Part shown: positions 24,435 to 33,940 of the stretch, in pieces
How positions within the stretch are numbered: the stretch's first letter is position 1
Layout of the letters: each line of letters opens with the position of its first letter
Notes under the pieces: generated by a model
What the model saw: the letters and a program-made list of their open reading frames with translations, nothing else
Databases searched by the model: none
Told to the model about the DNA's origin: nothing
Translations under genes and position numbers: made by a program
Origin: Cytophagales bacterium
GTDB lineage: Bacteria > Bacteroidota > Bacteroidia > Cytophagales > Spirosomataceae
NCBI GenBank assembly: GCA_024742395.1
Contig: JANSYO010000036.1
Location: 1 to 45,876 of the forward strand
DNA: 45,876 nt
Direction: 5' to 3'

Positions 24435-27315
24435 GGGTCAGACGATTAATGGAAGAAGCAAATTTCAGAAAGCTTTGCGGATAAATATAGGTTTAGCGGC
24501 ATTCATAGCCGTTTTTTTTATTTATCGTTTACCTGCCCTTTCGCAGCGATACGTTGATGCCCCAAATCCGCCTTCAATTGATTGGAAAGTGATCAATAAT
24601 GAAAAATCTAAAATTATATTTCCTAAAGGTGTAGAAAGCGAAGCTATACGCATAGCTGAAACCATAGATTATATTCAGAAGAACAAAAGCAGCAGCATAG
24701 GTTCTAAAGCACTACAGGTACCCATAGTTTTACATACGCAAAGTATGGAACCTAATGGTTTTGTGGCATCCGTTCCTTTCAGGTCTGAATTTTATCCCTT
24801 GAGTATTCCTGATTGGAACACCCTAGGGCCAAACAACTGGCTGGATGTATTGGCTATTCATGAATACCGCCATGTTCTGCAAGCCAGCAATGCCGATATA
24901 GGTTTTACCCGGTTATCTAGATTCATAACAGGTAGAAGCGGATGGTCGTTAACGAAGCAACTTACAACACCAAATTGGTTCTCAGAAGGAGATGCAGTGA
25001 TCACCGAATCGTTATTTACTCCGAGTGGGAGGGGGCGAATGCCCTCCTTTTCTATGGAACAAAGAGCCATTTTTGCTGCAGATAAAGACTATAGTTATCT
25101 AAAATCACGACATGGTTCATTTAAGTCTCAAATGCCCTCTCATTATCCATTTGGATACAGAATGAGTCTTTATGCCAGGAAAGAGTTTGGAAATGAGGTA
25201 TGGGCTGATATTGTAAAAGATGCTAATTGGTTCAGATCCATCTTTTATCCATTTGCCGGAGCAATTAAAAAGAATATAGGACTTAGTCCTCGTAAGCTGT
25301 ATAGGGCTTCATACAGCGATTTTGAAAATCAGGTAGATCATTTATTGGCTGACAGGACACTGACAGATCTGAAAGAGATCACTGAACCTGAAAAGAGGAC
25401 AGTTACCTATTTCTCCTATCCATTTATCAATGCAGCAGGAGAATTTATTGCCAGAAAAAGCAGCTACAAAGAGACGCCATATTTGATGAGAATAAATAGT
25501 GATGGAAGTCAGACTAAATTGGTAGATATTGGTCACACTTCGAATCCATATATATCTTATTCCCCAAAATCGGCCATATGGGTAGAAAATAAGGAAGATT
25601 TACGATGGGGAAATGTAGATACCAAAAGAGTAGCACTTTACAACTTTGAAACACATAAAAAGACCTATATACTTGAGGGTAAAAAGATCTTTTATGCTGC
25701 AATAAGTCCGGATGGTACAAAAGTTAGTTCGGTTGAGTTTGATAAAGAGCTTAATTTTTCGATTAAGGAATACGCAATAAATTCAGAATCTGAGCTCAAA
25801 GAATTAAATATCCCCTCGAATGCTGAAATAGCTTACCCTATGTACGATTCAGGGAGTAATTCATTGTTTTACACTATAAAACAAAACAATAAACAGAGCT
25901 GGGTAAAGCATAATCTTGATACAGATGAATTTCAATTTCTATGCAAATGGTATGCTCATGCAATGGTGGAGCCGGCACAGAATAAAGAGAATATTTTTTT
26001 CAGGGCAAGCTTCGATGGAATTGATAATATTTACTCACTAACAAAAAGTGGTACAGGAGAAATAAAGCGTGTTTCATCATCAGAAGTAGCGGCTGGTTTC
26101 CCTTTTATTCATGAGGATGAATTGCTCTTTTCTAATTATCATTTAACCGGCAATAATTTAGTTAAGGCAGACTTAAGTTTCGAGCCCTTTCTGGTACTAG
26201 AACCCACTGAAATGCCGATTTATGCTGACCTGAATAATCTACCTGAGAACGATCAGATTTTAGAGCATTTGCCGGATGTCAATTATAAAGTAAAGGAGTA
26301 TAAACCATTTCTTAAAGATTGGAAGTTTCACTCTTATGGTGTCATCCCATCATTTGGTTCATCTGAGAATAGCAGTTTACCCTCTCTGAACTCGGCTCAG
26401 GTTTATCTCCAAATGGACGATATACTTTCTACCAATTCTCTGGAGCTCAATTATACCAGATATATTACCGAAGGTCAAAATGGCTATGGATTTAATTATG
26501 CTATGGGCAAGTTTTATCCAATTCTTCAGATTGGATACGAATACAGAGGAAGGTCTATACCTGCTCCACGAGGCGATAGGATGCTGCAGTTTGATGAGCA
26601 AGAGGTTATGGCAGGTGTTCAAATTCCTTTAAATAGTGTCAAGAATAACTATGAGTTCAACACAAATCTCGGTGTTTATTGGAAAGGCATTACTCCTTTC
26701 GTTCGCAAGTCAGTGAGCACTGTTTATAATGATCCATTCGGATTGTATGAATTAACAGGGTCTTTCTCAGCATTGAGGCGACAAGCATATCAGAACCTTC
26801 AATCTAGGTTTGGGGTCAGCCTTTCAGCGAAATATGATCAATCCTTTCAACAGGGAACTGCAGGCCTAATAAGGTATTCAGCAAATATATTTTTACCAGG
26901 TATTGGTAAGAATCATGGTTTGCAATTATTATATGCTCATCAAACAGAAAAGCTTACCAATACGTATCAATTTCCGGATGTTTTTGGTTTTGCCAGAGGT
27001 TTTGACATTGGTGGGCTTGAAAGTGGTCACAGGGTAAGTATGAACTATAAATTGCCCTTACTTTACCCAGATTTAGGTTTACCTGGGTTTACCTATCTGA
27101 GGCGAGTTAGAGCCAATATTTTCTTTGATACCGCTAACATAAGTGACTCAGTAACACAAACAAGAATTAATTCCACAGGAGTAGAATTGAGGTTTGATCA
27201 GGTGGCTTTTAATTTTCTTGAGCTACCTATTGGTCTAAGGTTGGGCTATCGTCTACCCAACGAGTACCTGACTTTTGATAAGCCTTTCTTTATAAATCTA
27301 CTTTTAGGAGATTGA
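24433..27315 (+). CDS. HExxH metallopeptidase-like / beta-propeller / outer-membrane barrel protein
   Basis: This protein of about 960 residues has three parts. An N-terminal signal or anchor (about 15-37) precedes a gluzincin-like domain: IHEYRHVLQAS has HEYRH at about 143-147, and NWFSEGDAV about 40 residues later offers the third zinc ligand Glu. Residues about 310-600 carry TolB/WD40-like propeller repeats (SYPFINAAGEFIARKS, AISPDGTKVSSVEF, HEDELLFSNYHL). From about 640 to the end come alternating aromatic beta strands typical of an outer-membrane barrel, ending in a terminal hydrophobic segment (FFINLLLGD). This predicts a surface protease or assembly factor. I chose the ATG at 24433 rather than the TTG six bases upstream. 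Substrate unknown. Confidence 0.75.
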   Translation: MGQTINGRSKFQKALRINIGLAAFIAVFFIYRLPALSQRYVDAPNPPSIDWKVINNEKSKIIFPKGVESEAIRIAETIDYIQKNKSSSIGSKALQVPIVLHTQSMEPNGFVASVPFRSEFYPLSIPDWNTLGPNNWLDVLAIHEYRHVLQASNADIGFTRLSRFITGRSGWSLTKQLTTPNWFSEGDAVITESLFTPSGRGRMPSFSMEQRAIFAADKDYSYLKSRHGSFKSQMPSHYPFGYRMSLYARKEFGNEVWADIVKDANWFRSIFYPFAGAIKKNIGLSPRKLYRASYSDFENQVDHLLADRTLTDLKEITEPEKRTVTYFSYPFINAAGEFIARKSSYKETPYLMRINSDGSQTKLVDIGHTSNPYISYSPKSAIWVENKEDLRWGNVDTKRVALYNFETHKKTYILEGKKIFYAAISPDGTKVSSVEFDKELNFSIKEYAINSESELKELNIPSNAEIAYPMYDSGSNSLFYTIKQNNKQSWVKHNLDTDEFQFLCKWYAHAMVEPAQNKENIFFRASFDGIDNIYSLTKSGTGEIKRVSSSEVAAGFPFIHEDELLFSNYHLTGNNLVKADLSFEPFLVLEPTEMPIYADLNNLPENDQILEHLPDVNYKVKEYKPFLKDWKFHSYGVIPSFGSSENSSLPSLNSAQVYLQMDDILSTNSLELNYTRYITEGQNGYGFNYAMGKFYPILQIGYEYRGRSIPAPRGDRMLQFDEQEVMAGVQIPLNSVKNNYEFNTNLGVYWKGITPFVRKSVSTVYNDPFGLYELTGSFSALRRQAYQNLQSRFGVSLSAKYDQSFQQGTAGLIRYSANIFLPGIGKNHGLQLLYAHQTEKLTNTYQFPDVFGFARGFDIGGLESGHRVSMNYKLPLLYPDLGLPGFTYLRRVRANIFFDTANISDSVTQTRINSTGVELRFDQVAFNFLELPIGLRLGYRLPNEYLTFDKPFFINLLLGD

Positions 27316-27391
27316 GCTTAAATTTGTAATGTAGATTAAAGAAGTTCTTATATTTCTATTCGTTTAAATGATAGATTTAAATTGTTTTCAA

Positions 27392-28045
27392 ATGAAAAAT
27401 ATCCTTTTACTCTTTGCTTTATTGCCCTTCGTTGTATTTGGTCAAAATACGATGGAAACTGGTGTTTATGAATACGAAGGCAAGAACAAGACGCATCGGT
27501 TTCTTATTGATCAGAATTACTTAATCGAAACCGTGTTTAAAAAAGAACCTGCAGAGTTTATACTGACAAGAGGTGGATATTATAAAGAAACTTCAAAGGG
27601 TATTGAGGTGGACTTTGAGTTCAACTCCAATTACGAAAAGGATAGCCTGAAGCAAATAAAATATCCGAACAATATAGCTTGGAATAAACAGGAGGGAAGC
27701 GAGCAATACCTTGAAAACAAATGGTTAATGGGCGGAAGAATGTCAGATGAAGGCATCTCAAGAAGGGATACCAGCATATCAAGAAAGACAATGAAAATGC
27801 TTCTCAATGGTTATTTCCAATGGATCGCTTTTGACACCAAAGGGTATAAGTTTTCAGGAACAGGCGGCGGCATTTATGAAGCTGGCCATGGTAAATATAT
27901 TGAAACGATACAGTACTTTTCAAGAGATAACTCTCGCGTAAGGGCTGTTTTAAGCTTCGATTTTGAGTTGCTCAACGAAGAGTGGCATCACAAAGGATTG
28001 AGCAGCAAAGGCAGCCCAATCCATGAGATCTGGGTGAAAAGGTAG
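27392..28045 (+). CDS. Secreted protein of unknown function
   Basis: I recognise no characterised family in this 217-residue protein. Starting at the ATG at 27392, a clean signal peptide (MKNILLLFALLPFVVFGQ) precedes a soluble domain rich in charged and aromatic residues: YEYEGKNKTHRFLIDQNYLI, LTRGGYYKETSKGIEVDFEF, and GTGGGIYEAGHGKYIETIQY near 158-177, which may be a conserved loop. A start at 27368 would put eight residues in front of the signal peptide and is less likely. It follows the large barrel protein by 76 bases on the same strand and could be cotranscribed. It converges with leuS without a gap. Confidence 0.75.
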   Translation: MKNILLLFALLPFVVFGQNTMETGVYEYEGKNKTHRFLIDQNYLIETVFKKEPAEFILTRGGYYKETSKGIEVDFEFNSNYEKDSLKQIKYPNNIAWNKQEGSEQYLENKWLMGGRMSDEGISRRDTSISRKTMKMLLNGYFQWIAFDTKGYKFSGTGGGIYEAGHGKYIETIQYFSRDNSRVRAVLSFDFELLNEEWHHKGLSSKGSPIHEIWVKR

Positions 28046-30865
28046 TTACACCACTACATTCACAATTCTTTTAGGCACCACGATTATTTTTCTAAGTGGT
28101 TTGCCTTCCATCCATTTAATTACCTGTTCATTAGCTAAAACAGCTTTTTCAATTTCCTCCTTACTCGCATCTGCCGCGAACTCAAGCTGTACCCTCACTT
28201 TTCCTCCTATTTGTATAGGGTAAGTGATGTTATCTTCTTTTAGGTATTCTTCATTGAAATCCGGGAATTTGGCAGATGTCACCGTTCCCTTTTCATTACC
28301 TAGCTGAGCCCATAATTCTTCTGCTATATGCGGGGCGTAAGGAGAAAGAATGACCATAAGCTGTTCTAATATTTCCTTTTTATGGCATTTCAGATCTGTC
28401 AATTCATTGACGCAAATCATGAAGGTACTCACTGAAGTATTGAAAGAGAAGTTCTCAATATCTTCGCCTACCTTTTTTATGGCCTTGTGTAATGACTTTA
28501 GCTCCTCTTTCGAAGGCTTGTCCTCCGTAACGATATAATTTCCGTTTTGGTCAATAAACAATTTCCAAAGCTTTTTTAAGAACCTTGAAGTTCCTTCAAT
28601 TCCCTTTGTATCCCATGGTTTAGCCTCGGTTAAAGGACCAAGAAACATTTCATACAATCGAAGAGTATCAGCTCCATATCTGGCTACCAAATCATCCGGG
28701 TTAACCACATTGAATTTGGATTTTGACATCTTTTCTACTTCACTCCCACAAATATATTTCCCATCTTCAAGTATGAAGGTTGGGTTTTTACCAATGTCAT
28801 TCCTGGTTGACTTAAACTGCTCTATATCAAGGATATCATTATCAACGATGTTTACATCAACATGTAATTTTGCCGTAGTATATTCTTTCCTTAATCCATA
28901 TGAAACAAAAGTAGGCTGAGCGGCGTCTTTAACTCTGTAAACAAAACTGGATCTACCCTGAATCATCCCTTGATTAATTAATTTCTTGGCAAACTCCTCC
29001 TGTTTTACAAAACCTCTGTCTTTCAGGAATTTGTTCCAGAAACGGCTATATAACAGGTGACCTGTGGCGTGTTCTGTACCTCCCAGATATAAATCTACAT
29101 CCTGCCAGTAGTCCAAAGCCTCTTTGGAGGCAAATTCCTCCTTATTGGTAGGATCCATGTAACGATACCAATACCAGCTACTTCCGGCCCAACCAGGCAT
29201 AGTAGAAAGTTCATATTCATATTCCCTTTTGTACTTCCAGTTTTTAGCTCTGCCTAGAGGTGGCTCACCAGTTTCCGTGGGTTTGTATTCATCTATTTCG
29301 GGTAAAACAAGGGGTAGTTCTTCTTGATCTATTAAATAAGGTAATTCCTCTCCACCAGCTGATTTCTTAAAGTAGACAGGAACAGGCTCTCCCCAATATC
29401 TCTGACGAGCAAAGACCGCATCTCGCAATCTGTAATTTATCTTTCCTTTTCCAAGTTTATTTTCTTCCAGATAAGTAATCAATTTATTGACCGCCTCATC
29501 ATAGCCTAAGCCATTAATCATTTCAGAATTAATGTATTTGCCTGCTTTGGTATCATCTGCCGCTTCATCTAAGTTTTGCTGAGCATCAGAAATAGGCACA
29601 ATAGGTAAATTAAAATGAGTAGCAAAGGCCCAATCACGCTGATCTCCACTAGGTACAGCCATGACAGCACCTGTGCCGTAGCCAGCCAAAACGTAATCGG
29701 CAATCCAAACCGGAATTTTCTCTCCTGTTAGAGGATGAATACAATAACTGCCGGTAAATGCACCAGAAACAGTTTTAACATCAGACATTCGATCCAGCTC
29801 CGACTTTTTAGCCGTGGCTTCGATATAAGCCTCAATCTCAGCCTTTTGATCAGCTGTTGTAATTTCACTTACTAGTTCATTTTCAGGTGCTAAAACCATG
29901 AAACTAACGCCATAAATGGTGTCAACTCGTGTGGTGAACACCTCAACATGATTGACTTCTTCGTTTTGGACAGAAACCGGGTTTTCCAGCGGGAATTTAA
30001 CCGAAGCTCCCTTTGATCGGCCTATCCAGTTTTTCTGCTGCTCCTTCAATGAAGGAGACCAGTCTACTTGCTCCAAACCGTCAATCAGGCGGTCACAGTA
30101 GGCAGTAATACGCATCATCCATTGTCGCATCTTTTTCTGAATCACAGGATAACCACCACGTTCAGACACACCGTCTTTCACTTCATCATTAGAAAGTACC
30201 ATTCCCAATTCCGGGCAAAAATTAACCACAGAGTAAGAAAGGTAAGTCATTCTGTAATCCAGTGTTATTTTGTATTGTTCATCTGGCGATAAGGCATTCC
30301 ATTCTTCAGCCGTAAATTCGGGCAAATCATCTGCACATACGGCATTAACTGCAGAGGAGCCACTCTGACTAAAAAGTGCCTTTAAGGTTTCAATGTCTTC
30401 TGCCTTATCTGTTTCTTTGTTATACCAACTATTAAATAGCTGCATGAAGATCCACTGAGTCCATTTATAATAGTCGGGAGAGGATGTTCTGATTTCACGG
30501 CTCCAGTCGTAGCCAAATCCTATGTTCTTTAATTGCCCGATATAGGTTTCAATATTCTTTTCTGTTGTAATAGCCGGGTGCTGGCCGGTCTGAATGGCGT
30601 ATTGCTCGGCAGGTAAACCAAAAGAGTCAAAACCCATGGGATGCAATACATTAAAACCTTTCAGCTTTTTATATCTGGCGTAAATGTCAGAAGCGATATA
30701 TCCAAGCGGATGGCCTACATGAAGACCAGCACCAGAGGGGTACGGAAACATATCAAGCACATAGAACTTCGGCTTGGATGTATCTACTTCTACTTTATAG
30801 GTCTGGTTGTCTTCCCAGTATTGTTGCCATTTTTTTTCTATGGACTGAGGATCGTAATTCGCCAT
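28046..30865 (-). CDS. leuS: Leucyl-tRNA synthetase
   Basis: This class I aminoacyl-tRNA synthetase charges tRNA-Leu. It has 939 residues, somewhat longer than the ~860 of E. coli, with inserts that are usual in Bacteroidota. The HIGH motif is HVGHPLGY near 48-55 after FPYPSGAGL; the CP1 editing domain lies near 240-420 ([17 protein letters not shown], then [20 protein letters not shown]); WYRYMDPTN and [16 protein letters not shown] come from the catalytic core; the KMSKS loop is EKMSKSKFN. The anticodon-binding and C-terminal domains follow. The gene is alone, with a TAnnTTTG box upstream. Confidence 0.98.
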   Translation of the reverse strand: MANYDPQSIEKKWQQYWEDNQTYKVEVDTSKPKFYVLDMFPYPSGAGLHVGHPLGYIASDIYARYKKLKGFNVLHPMGFDSFGLPAEQYAIQTGQHPAITTEKNIETYIGQLKNIGFGYDWSREIRTSSPDYYKWTQWIFMQLFNSWYNKETDKAEDIETLKALFSQSGSSAVNAVCADDLPEFTAEEWNALSPDEQYKITLDYRMTYLSYSVVNFCPELGMVLSNDEVKDGVSERGGYPVIQKKMRQWMMRITAYCDRLIDGLEQVDWSPSLKEQQKNWIGRSKGASVKFPLENPVSVQNEEVNHVEVFTTRVDTIYGVSFMVLAPENELVSEITTADQKAEIEAYIEATAKKSELDRMSDVKTVSGAFTGSYCIHPLTGEKIPVWIADYVLAGYGTGAVMAVPSGDQRDWAFATHFNLPIVPISDAQQNLDEAADDTKAGKYINSEMINGLGYDEAVNKLITYLEENKLGKGKINYRLRDAVFARQRYWGEPVPVYFKKSAGGEELPYLIDQEELPLVLPEIDEYKPTETGEPPLGRAKNWKYKREYEYELSTMPGWAGSSWYWYRYMDPTNKEEFASKEALDYWQDVDLYLGGTEHATGHLLYSRFWNKFLKDRGFVKQEEFAKKLINQGMIQGRSSFVYRVKDAAQPTFVSYGLRKEYTTAKLHVDVNIVDNDILDIEQFKSTRNDIGKNPTFILEDGKYICGSEVEKMSKSKFNVVNPDDLVARYGADTLRLYEMFLGPLTEAKPWDTKGIEGTSRFLKKLWKLFIDQNGNYIVTEDKPSKEELKSLHKAIKKVGEDIENFSFNTSVSTFMICVNELTDLKCHKKEILEQLMVILSPYAPHIAEELWAQLGNEKGTVTSAKFPDFNEEYLKEDNITYPIQIGGKVRVQLEFAADASKEEIEKAVLANEQVIKWMEGKPLRKIIVVPKRIVNVVV

Positions 30866-30892
30866 TTCTGCTTTGGATTCTTAAAATTTTGG

Positions 30893-30900
30893 CAAAAATA
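30893..30900 (-). promoter_or_regulatory. -7 box of leuS
   Basis: The minus strand reads TATTTTTG, an exact TAnnTTTG match, ending 27 bases before the ATG. No -33 TTTG at normal spacing was found. I see no T-box-like leader. Confidence 0.4.
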
Positions 30901-30980
30901 GGGAAAATGAACGGTCTGAAATATTATTAGGTCAAATATGAAGGCTTTAATTCTGCAGGCGAACCGTATAATTTACTTAT

Positions 30981-31004
30981 AAGAGCAGCTCATGAGCCGC
31001 TCTT
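30981..31004 (-). terminator. Hairpin after the sugar isomerase/epimerase-like gene
   Basis: AAGAGCAGCTC and GAGCCGCTCTT (30981-30991, 30994-31004) form an 11-base stem with one A-C mismatch around a tight loop. It lies 16 bases after the stop of the minus-strand gene. The following minus-strand sequence is only moderately T-rich, so efficiency is uncertain. Confidence 0.6.
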
Positions 31005-31020
31005 TTTAAACTTAAAAATT

Positions 31021-31998
31021 TTATGCCAAACACTTTTTCGCATAACTAATGCACTTCTGTACTTCCTTTACGGCATCAGAGCCTTCGGGTATTTGATATT
31101 CAAGTTCCACTGTACATGGAATATCATATCCTTTGTTTTTTACCAGGTTTAATATTTCGCAAATGGGTGTATCTCCCATGCCCCAGCTAACATTACCGGC
31201 ACCATTAGCCGGCGTGGTTCTGTCTTTCATATGCATGCTGGTAATTCGATCATGTTTTGCCTCAATAAGCCTTAATAAGCTTTCGGTGGTATTATAGCCC
31301 CCCGCTGCTATATAATGACCACAATCCAGGTTTAATGAATTGTAAGGAGACTGTGCCAAAGCTTCGTCCCAGAGTGTATCTGTAGCTTGTGTATGAGCAT
31401 GATAGCCAACGTATACTTTATTTTTCTCTCCTAATTTTCCCAATCTAGCTGATTGGTCTGAGCTTTTTGGCAGCTCTACAGTCACAGATTTTGCTCCCAA
31501 AATTTTGGCTATCTTCATTCCATATTCTATTTCTGCATCAGAATTGTTCTCACCGAAGGTAGAGGGTTTAAATGCATAAATCTTAATCCCCGCCTTGTCG
31601 AATTTCTTTCTAATTTCTTTGAATGGCTTCAGAGAGACTGAAGTTCGCCAGGAGGCCAGATCTGTTCTGTATTGATCCATTTGATTACGTTCATCGCTTG
31701 TAAGTTCCCGTCTTTTGCCACCGGCAAACAAACTTCTGAAATCAATAGGGTTAGAAGGAGCTCCCGCATAACTTTCAACGGGGTCGCCCATTAATTCAAG
31801 AGCCGATATATTGGCCTTCTCGCAATATCCCAGTATATCTTCGATACTTCCGGGCATACTTCTGAATGAATACGTGATTGCTCCCAAGGTTATACCCGCG
31901 GCAGAACTAAAAAGTGGACCAGCAAAGGCTCTTTTGCCTATGGCTAGTCCACTAATTAATGAGAGTGATGAGCTTGTAATAAATTTTCTTCGGTTCAT
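31021..31998 (-). CDS. Tat-exported sugar phosphate isomerase/epimerase-like TIM barrel
   Basis: This 325-residue protein has a twin-arginine signal (MNRRKFITSSSLSLISGLAI) followed by an AP-endonuclease-2/xylose-isomerase-like TIM barrel. Visible core pieces are ISALELMGDPVESYAG near 50-65, KIYAFKPS, LGAKSVTVELP, VGYHAHTQ, LNLDCGHYIAAGG near 224-236, HDRITSMHMKDR and CTVELEY; the His/Asp/Glu residues in these pieces make the usual metal site. Export by Tat is common for this group in Bacteroidota and suggests a periplasmic sugar reaction. It follows a FucP-type permease by 68 bases in the same direction. The substrate cannot be read from sequence; links to a 3-keto-sugar pathway are inference from the DUF1080 genes nearby. 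Confidence 0.88.
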   Translation of the reverse strand: MNRRKFITSSSLSLISGLAIGKRAFAGPLFSSAAGITLGAITYSFRSMPGSIEDILGYCEKANISALELMGDPVESYAGAPSNPIDFRSLFAGGKRRELTSDERNQMDQYRTDLASWRTSVSLKPFKEIRKKFDKAGIKIYAFKPSTFGENNSDAEIEYGMKIAKILGAKSVTVELPKSSDQSARLGKLGEKNKVYVGYHAHTQATDTLWDEALAQSPYNSLNLDCGHYIAAGGYNTTESLLRLIEAKHDRITSMHMKDRTTPANGAGNVSWGMGDTPICEILNLVKNKGYDIPCTVELEYQIPEGSDAVKEVQKCISYAKKCLA

Positions 31999-32066
31999 TT
32001 TATTTCAATAGGTTAAGATTTCTCTCTCAATCTATGATTTTTTAAATGAAACTGAAGATAATGTTT

Positions 32067-33296
32067 CTACCAATTCTTCTTTTTATAGCCCAAAACCGAG
32101 AAATAAAAGATGTAAAGGTAAAGGGGAACCATAAGCAGATAAGCCAGTTGAGTATCAAACATATCTGATAATTGACCATATACCAATGGCAAGATGGCTC
32201 CACCAGCAATCATCATAACCAACCACGCAGAGCCTATTTTGGTAAACTTTCCCAGTCCATCCAAAGCCAATGGCCAAATGGCGGGCCACATAATAGCATT
32301 AGCAAAACCAAGCACAGCTACACATAATACAGAAGTAAAGCCTGTTGTAAAAACCGTAATAAGGGTGATAATAATCCCCAATATGGAGCTATAAGTCAAC
32401 CATTTTTGCTGAGAAATGTATTTTGGTATAAGGAGTATACCAAGTACATAGCCAGCCATCATGATCCACAAGGTATAGGTACCAAAATCTTTGGCTTGCT
32501 CTTCCGGAAAGCCCAGAGAAATTCCGTAATTGATAATGGTATCTCCAGCAATCACCTCTGCTCCCACATAGCAAAACAAAGCCACAAGTCCGAGAACCAG
32601 GTTTGGGAATTCGAAAACACTTTTACGATGGGAAATAGCGGATGCATCAAGCCCTTCCTGCTCTTCGCTCACTTCAGGAAGACTTTTCATTAAAAGAATT
32701 AGTACAGCCAAAGCAGCAAGAATTGCAGTTAAAACAAGGTAAGGTGTGATAACTTTATCCAGTTCTTGCTGCGGAGTAAGAGCAGCAACGGCTGCGGACC
32801 CACCAGTGAGCAGTAAACCACCAAATACTTTTTGACTGATAATACCGGCCGTTTTATTAGCAATACCCATTACGCTAATTCGTTGAGCAGCACTCTCTCT
32901 TGGGCCGAGAACGGTAACATAAGGATTCGAGGCTGTTTGTAGTACAGTTAAACCAATACCAATGGTGAACAATCCGACCAGAAACAAAGGATACGAAGCC
33001 ATATTTGCAGCTGGAACAAATATTAATGTACCAATAGCCATAACTCCAAGACCCAGACTCATTCCACGTTTGAAACCGGTCTTTTTTAGAATAAATGACG
33101 TAGGTATAGCCATGATAAAGTATGCTATAAAAAAGGCAAAAGTGACAAAGAATGAACTGGTATTGTCCAGATTAAACGCTTTTTTGAAAAAAGCGATAAG
33201 AGTGCCGTTTACCCAGGTTACAAAGCCAAAAACAAAGAATAGGATACCTATTATAATTAATGGGATGAGGTAATTTTGAGACTTGTTCTCTTGCAT
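32067..33296 (-). CDS. FucP-type sugar MFS transporter
   Basis: This 409-residue permease has twelve predicted transmembrane helices and belongs to the FucP/glucose-galactose symporter branch of the MFS. Seen are FVTWVNGTLIAFFKKAFNLD near 25-44 (the FucP-type first-loop region), ILKKTGFKRGMSLGLG (loop 2-3), QTASNPYVTVLGPRESAAQR near 120-139, characteristic of this group, and the late IMWPAIWPLALDGLGKFTKI near 335-354. These carriers import L-fucose, glucose, galactose or related sugars with protons. It lies upstream of the Tat TIM-barrel gene in the same direction, so the two form an operon for a sugar whose identity is unknown. Confidence 0.92.
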   Translation of the reverse strand: MQENKSQNYLIPLIIIGILFFVFGFVTWVNGTLIAFFKKAFNLDNTSSFFVTFAFFIAYFIMAIPTSFILKKTGFKRGMSLGLGVMAIGTLIFVPAANMASYPLFLVGLFTIGIGLTVLQTASNPYVTVLGPRESAAQRISVMGIANKTAGIISQKVFGGLLLTGGSAAVAALTPQQELDKVITPYLVLTAILAALAVLILLMKSLPEVSEEQEGLDASAISHRKSVFEFPNLVLGLVALFCYVGAEVIAGDTIINYGISLGFPEEQAKDFGTYTLWIMMAGYVLGILLIPKYISQQKWLTYSSILGIIITLITVFTTGFTSVLCVAVLGFANAIMWPAIWPLALDGLGKFTKIGSAWLVMMIAGGAILPLVYGQLSDMFDTQLAYLLMVPLYLYIFYFSVLGYKKKNW

Positions 33297-33502
33297 AAGG
33301 GATAGTTAAATTATTAAAATATTTTAAAAATAATTATTCCATTAAATATATCCTTAAATAACTTAAAATATTTCAGAAAGGCTTGTTGAGAAATGAACTA
33401 AATAAAGATATTTCTCTGTTGATACATAGATTCCAAAGACGAGGGCAAAATTCTCTCACCACTCTTTAGACATGGGGCACATACTTTGCCGTAAGTCATA
33501 GA

Positions 33503-33940
33503 GTGAAAACAACAAATAAATTGAATAGAAAAGTATCGGTTTACAGATTAGAGCATTTTAATGCTGCACACAGACTGCACAATCCTGAATGGAGCAATGC
33601 AGAAAACGAGCGTATTTTTGGTAAATGTAATAATCCGAATTATCATGGTCATAACTATAACCTGGAAGTTAAAGTTACTGGTTTAATTAATTCTGATACA
33701 GGCTATGTTATCGATATTAAAATTCTTTCCGATATAATCAAAGAACATGTTCTGGATGCTTTTGATCACAAAAACCTAAATCTGGATGTTCCTGAATTTA
33801 AAAACCTAAATCCTACAGCCGAAAATATTGCTGTTGTGATTCATGATAAATTAGAAAAAGCACTCAATACCGACAGTCTCACCTTGAAAATAAGACTGTA
33901 CGAAACCGAAAGAAACTATGTCGAATACCCAGGAGAATAA
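33503..33940 (+). CDS. 6-pyruvoyl-tetrahydropterin synthase / QueD family protein
   Basis: This 145-residue enzyme acts on dihydroneopterin triphosphate. The zinc ligands are the His of HFNAAHRL near 18-25 and the two His of HGHNYNLEV near 49-57; the catalytic Cys is in FGKCNNPNYHGHNY, and EKALNTDSLTLKIRLYETER has the late Glu. The Cys-type active site fits PTPS or QueD (6-carboxytetrahydropterin synthase) rather than the folate-type PTPS-III. It starts with GTG, because no ATG lies before the conserved core. It overlaps folE by 23 bases, so both steps from GTP are encoded together; whether the end product is queuosine or tetrahydrobiopterin is not decided by the window. Confidence 0.88.
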   Translation: MKTTNKLNRKVSVYRLEHFNAAHRLHNPEWSNAENERIFGKCNNPNYHGHNYNLEVKVTGLINSDTGYVIDIKILSDIIKEHVLDAFDHKNLNLDVPEFKNLNPTAENIAVVIHDKLEKALNTDSLTLKIRLYETERNYVEYPGE

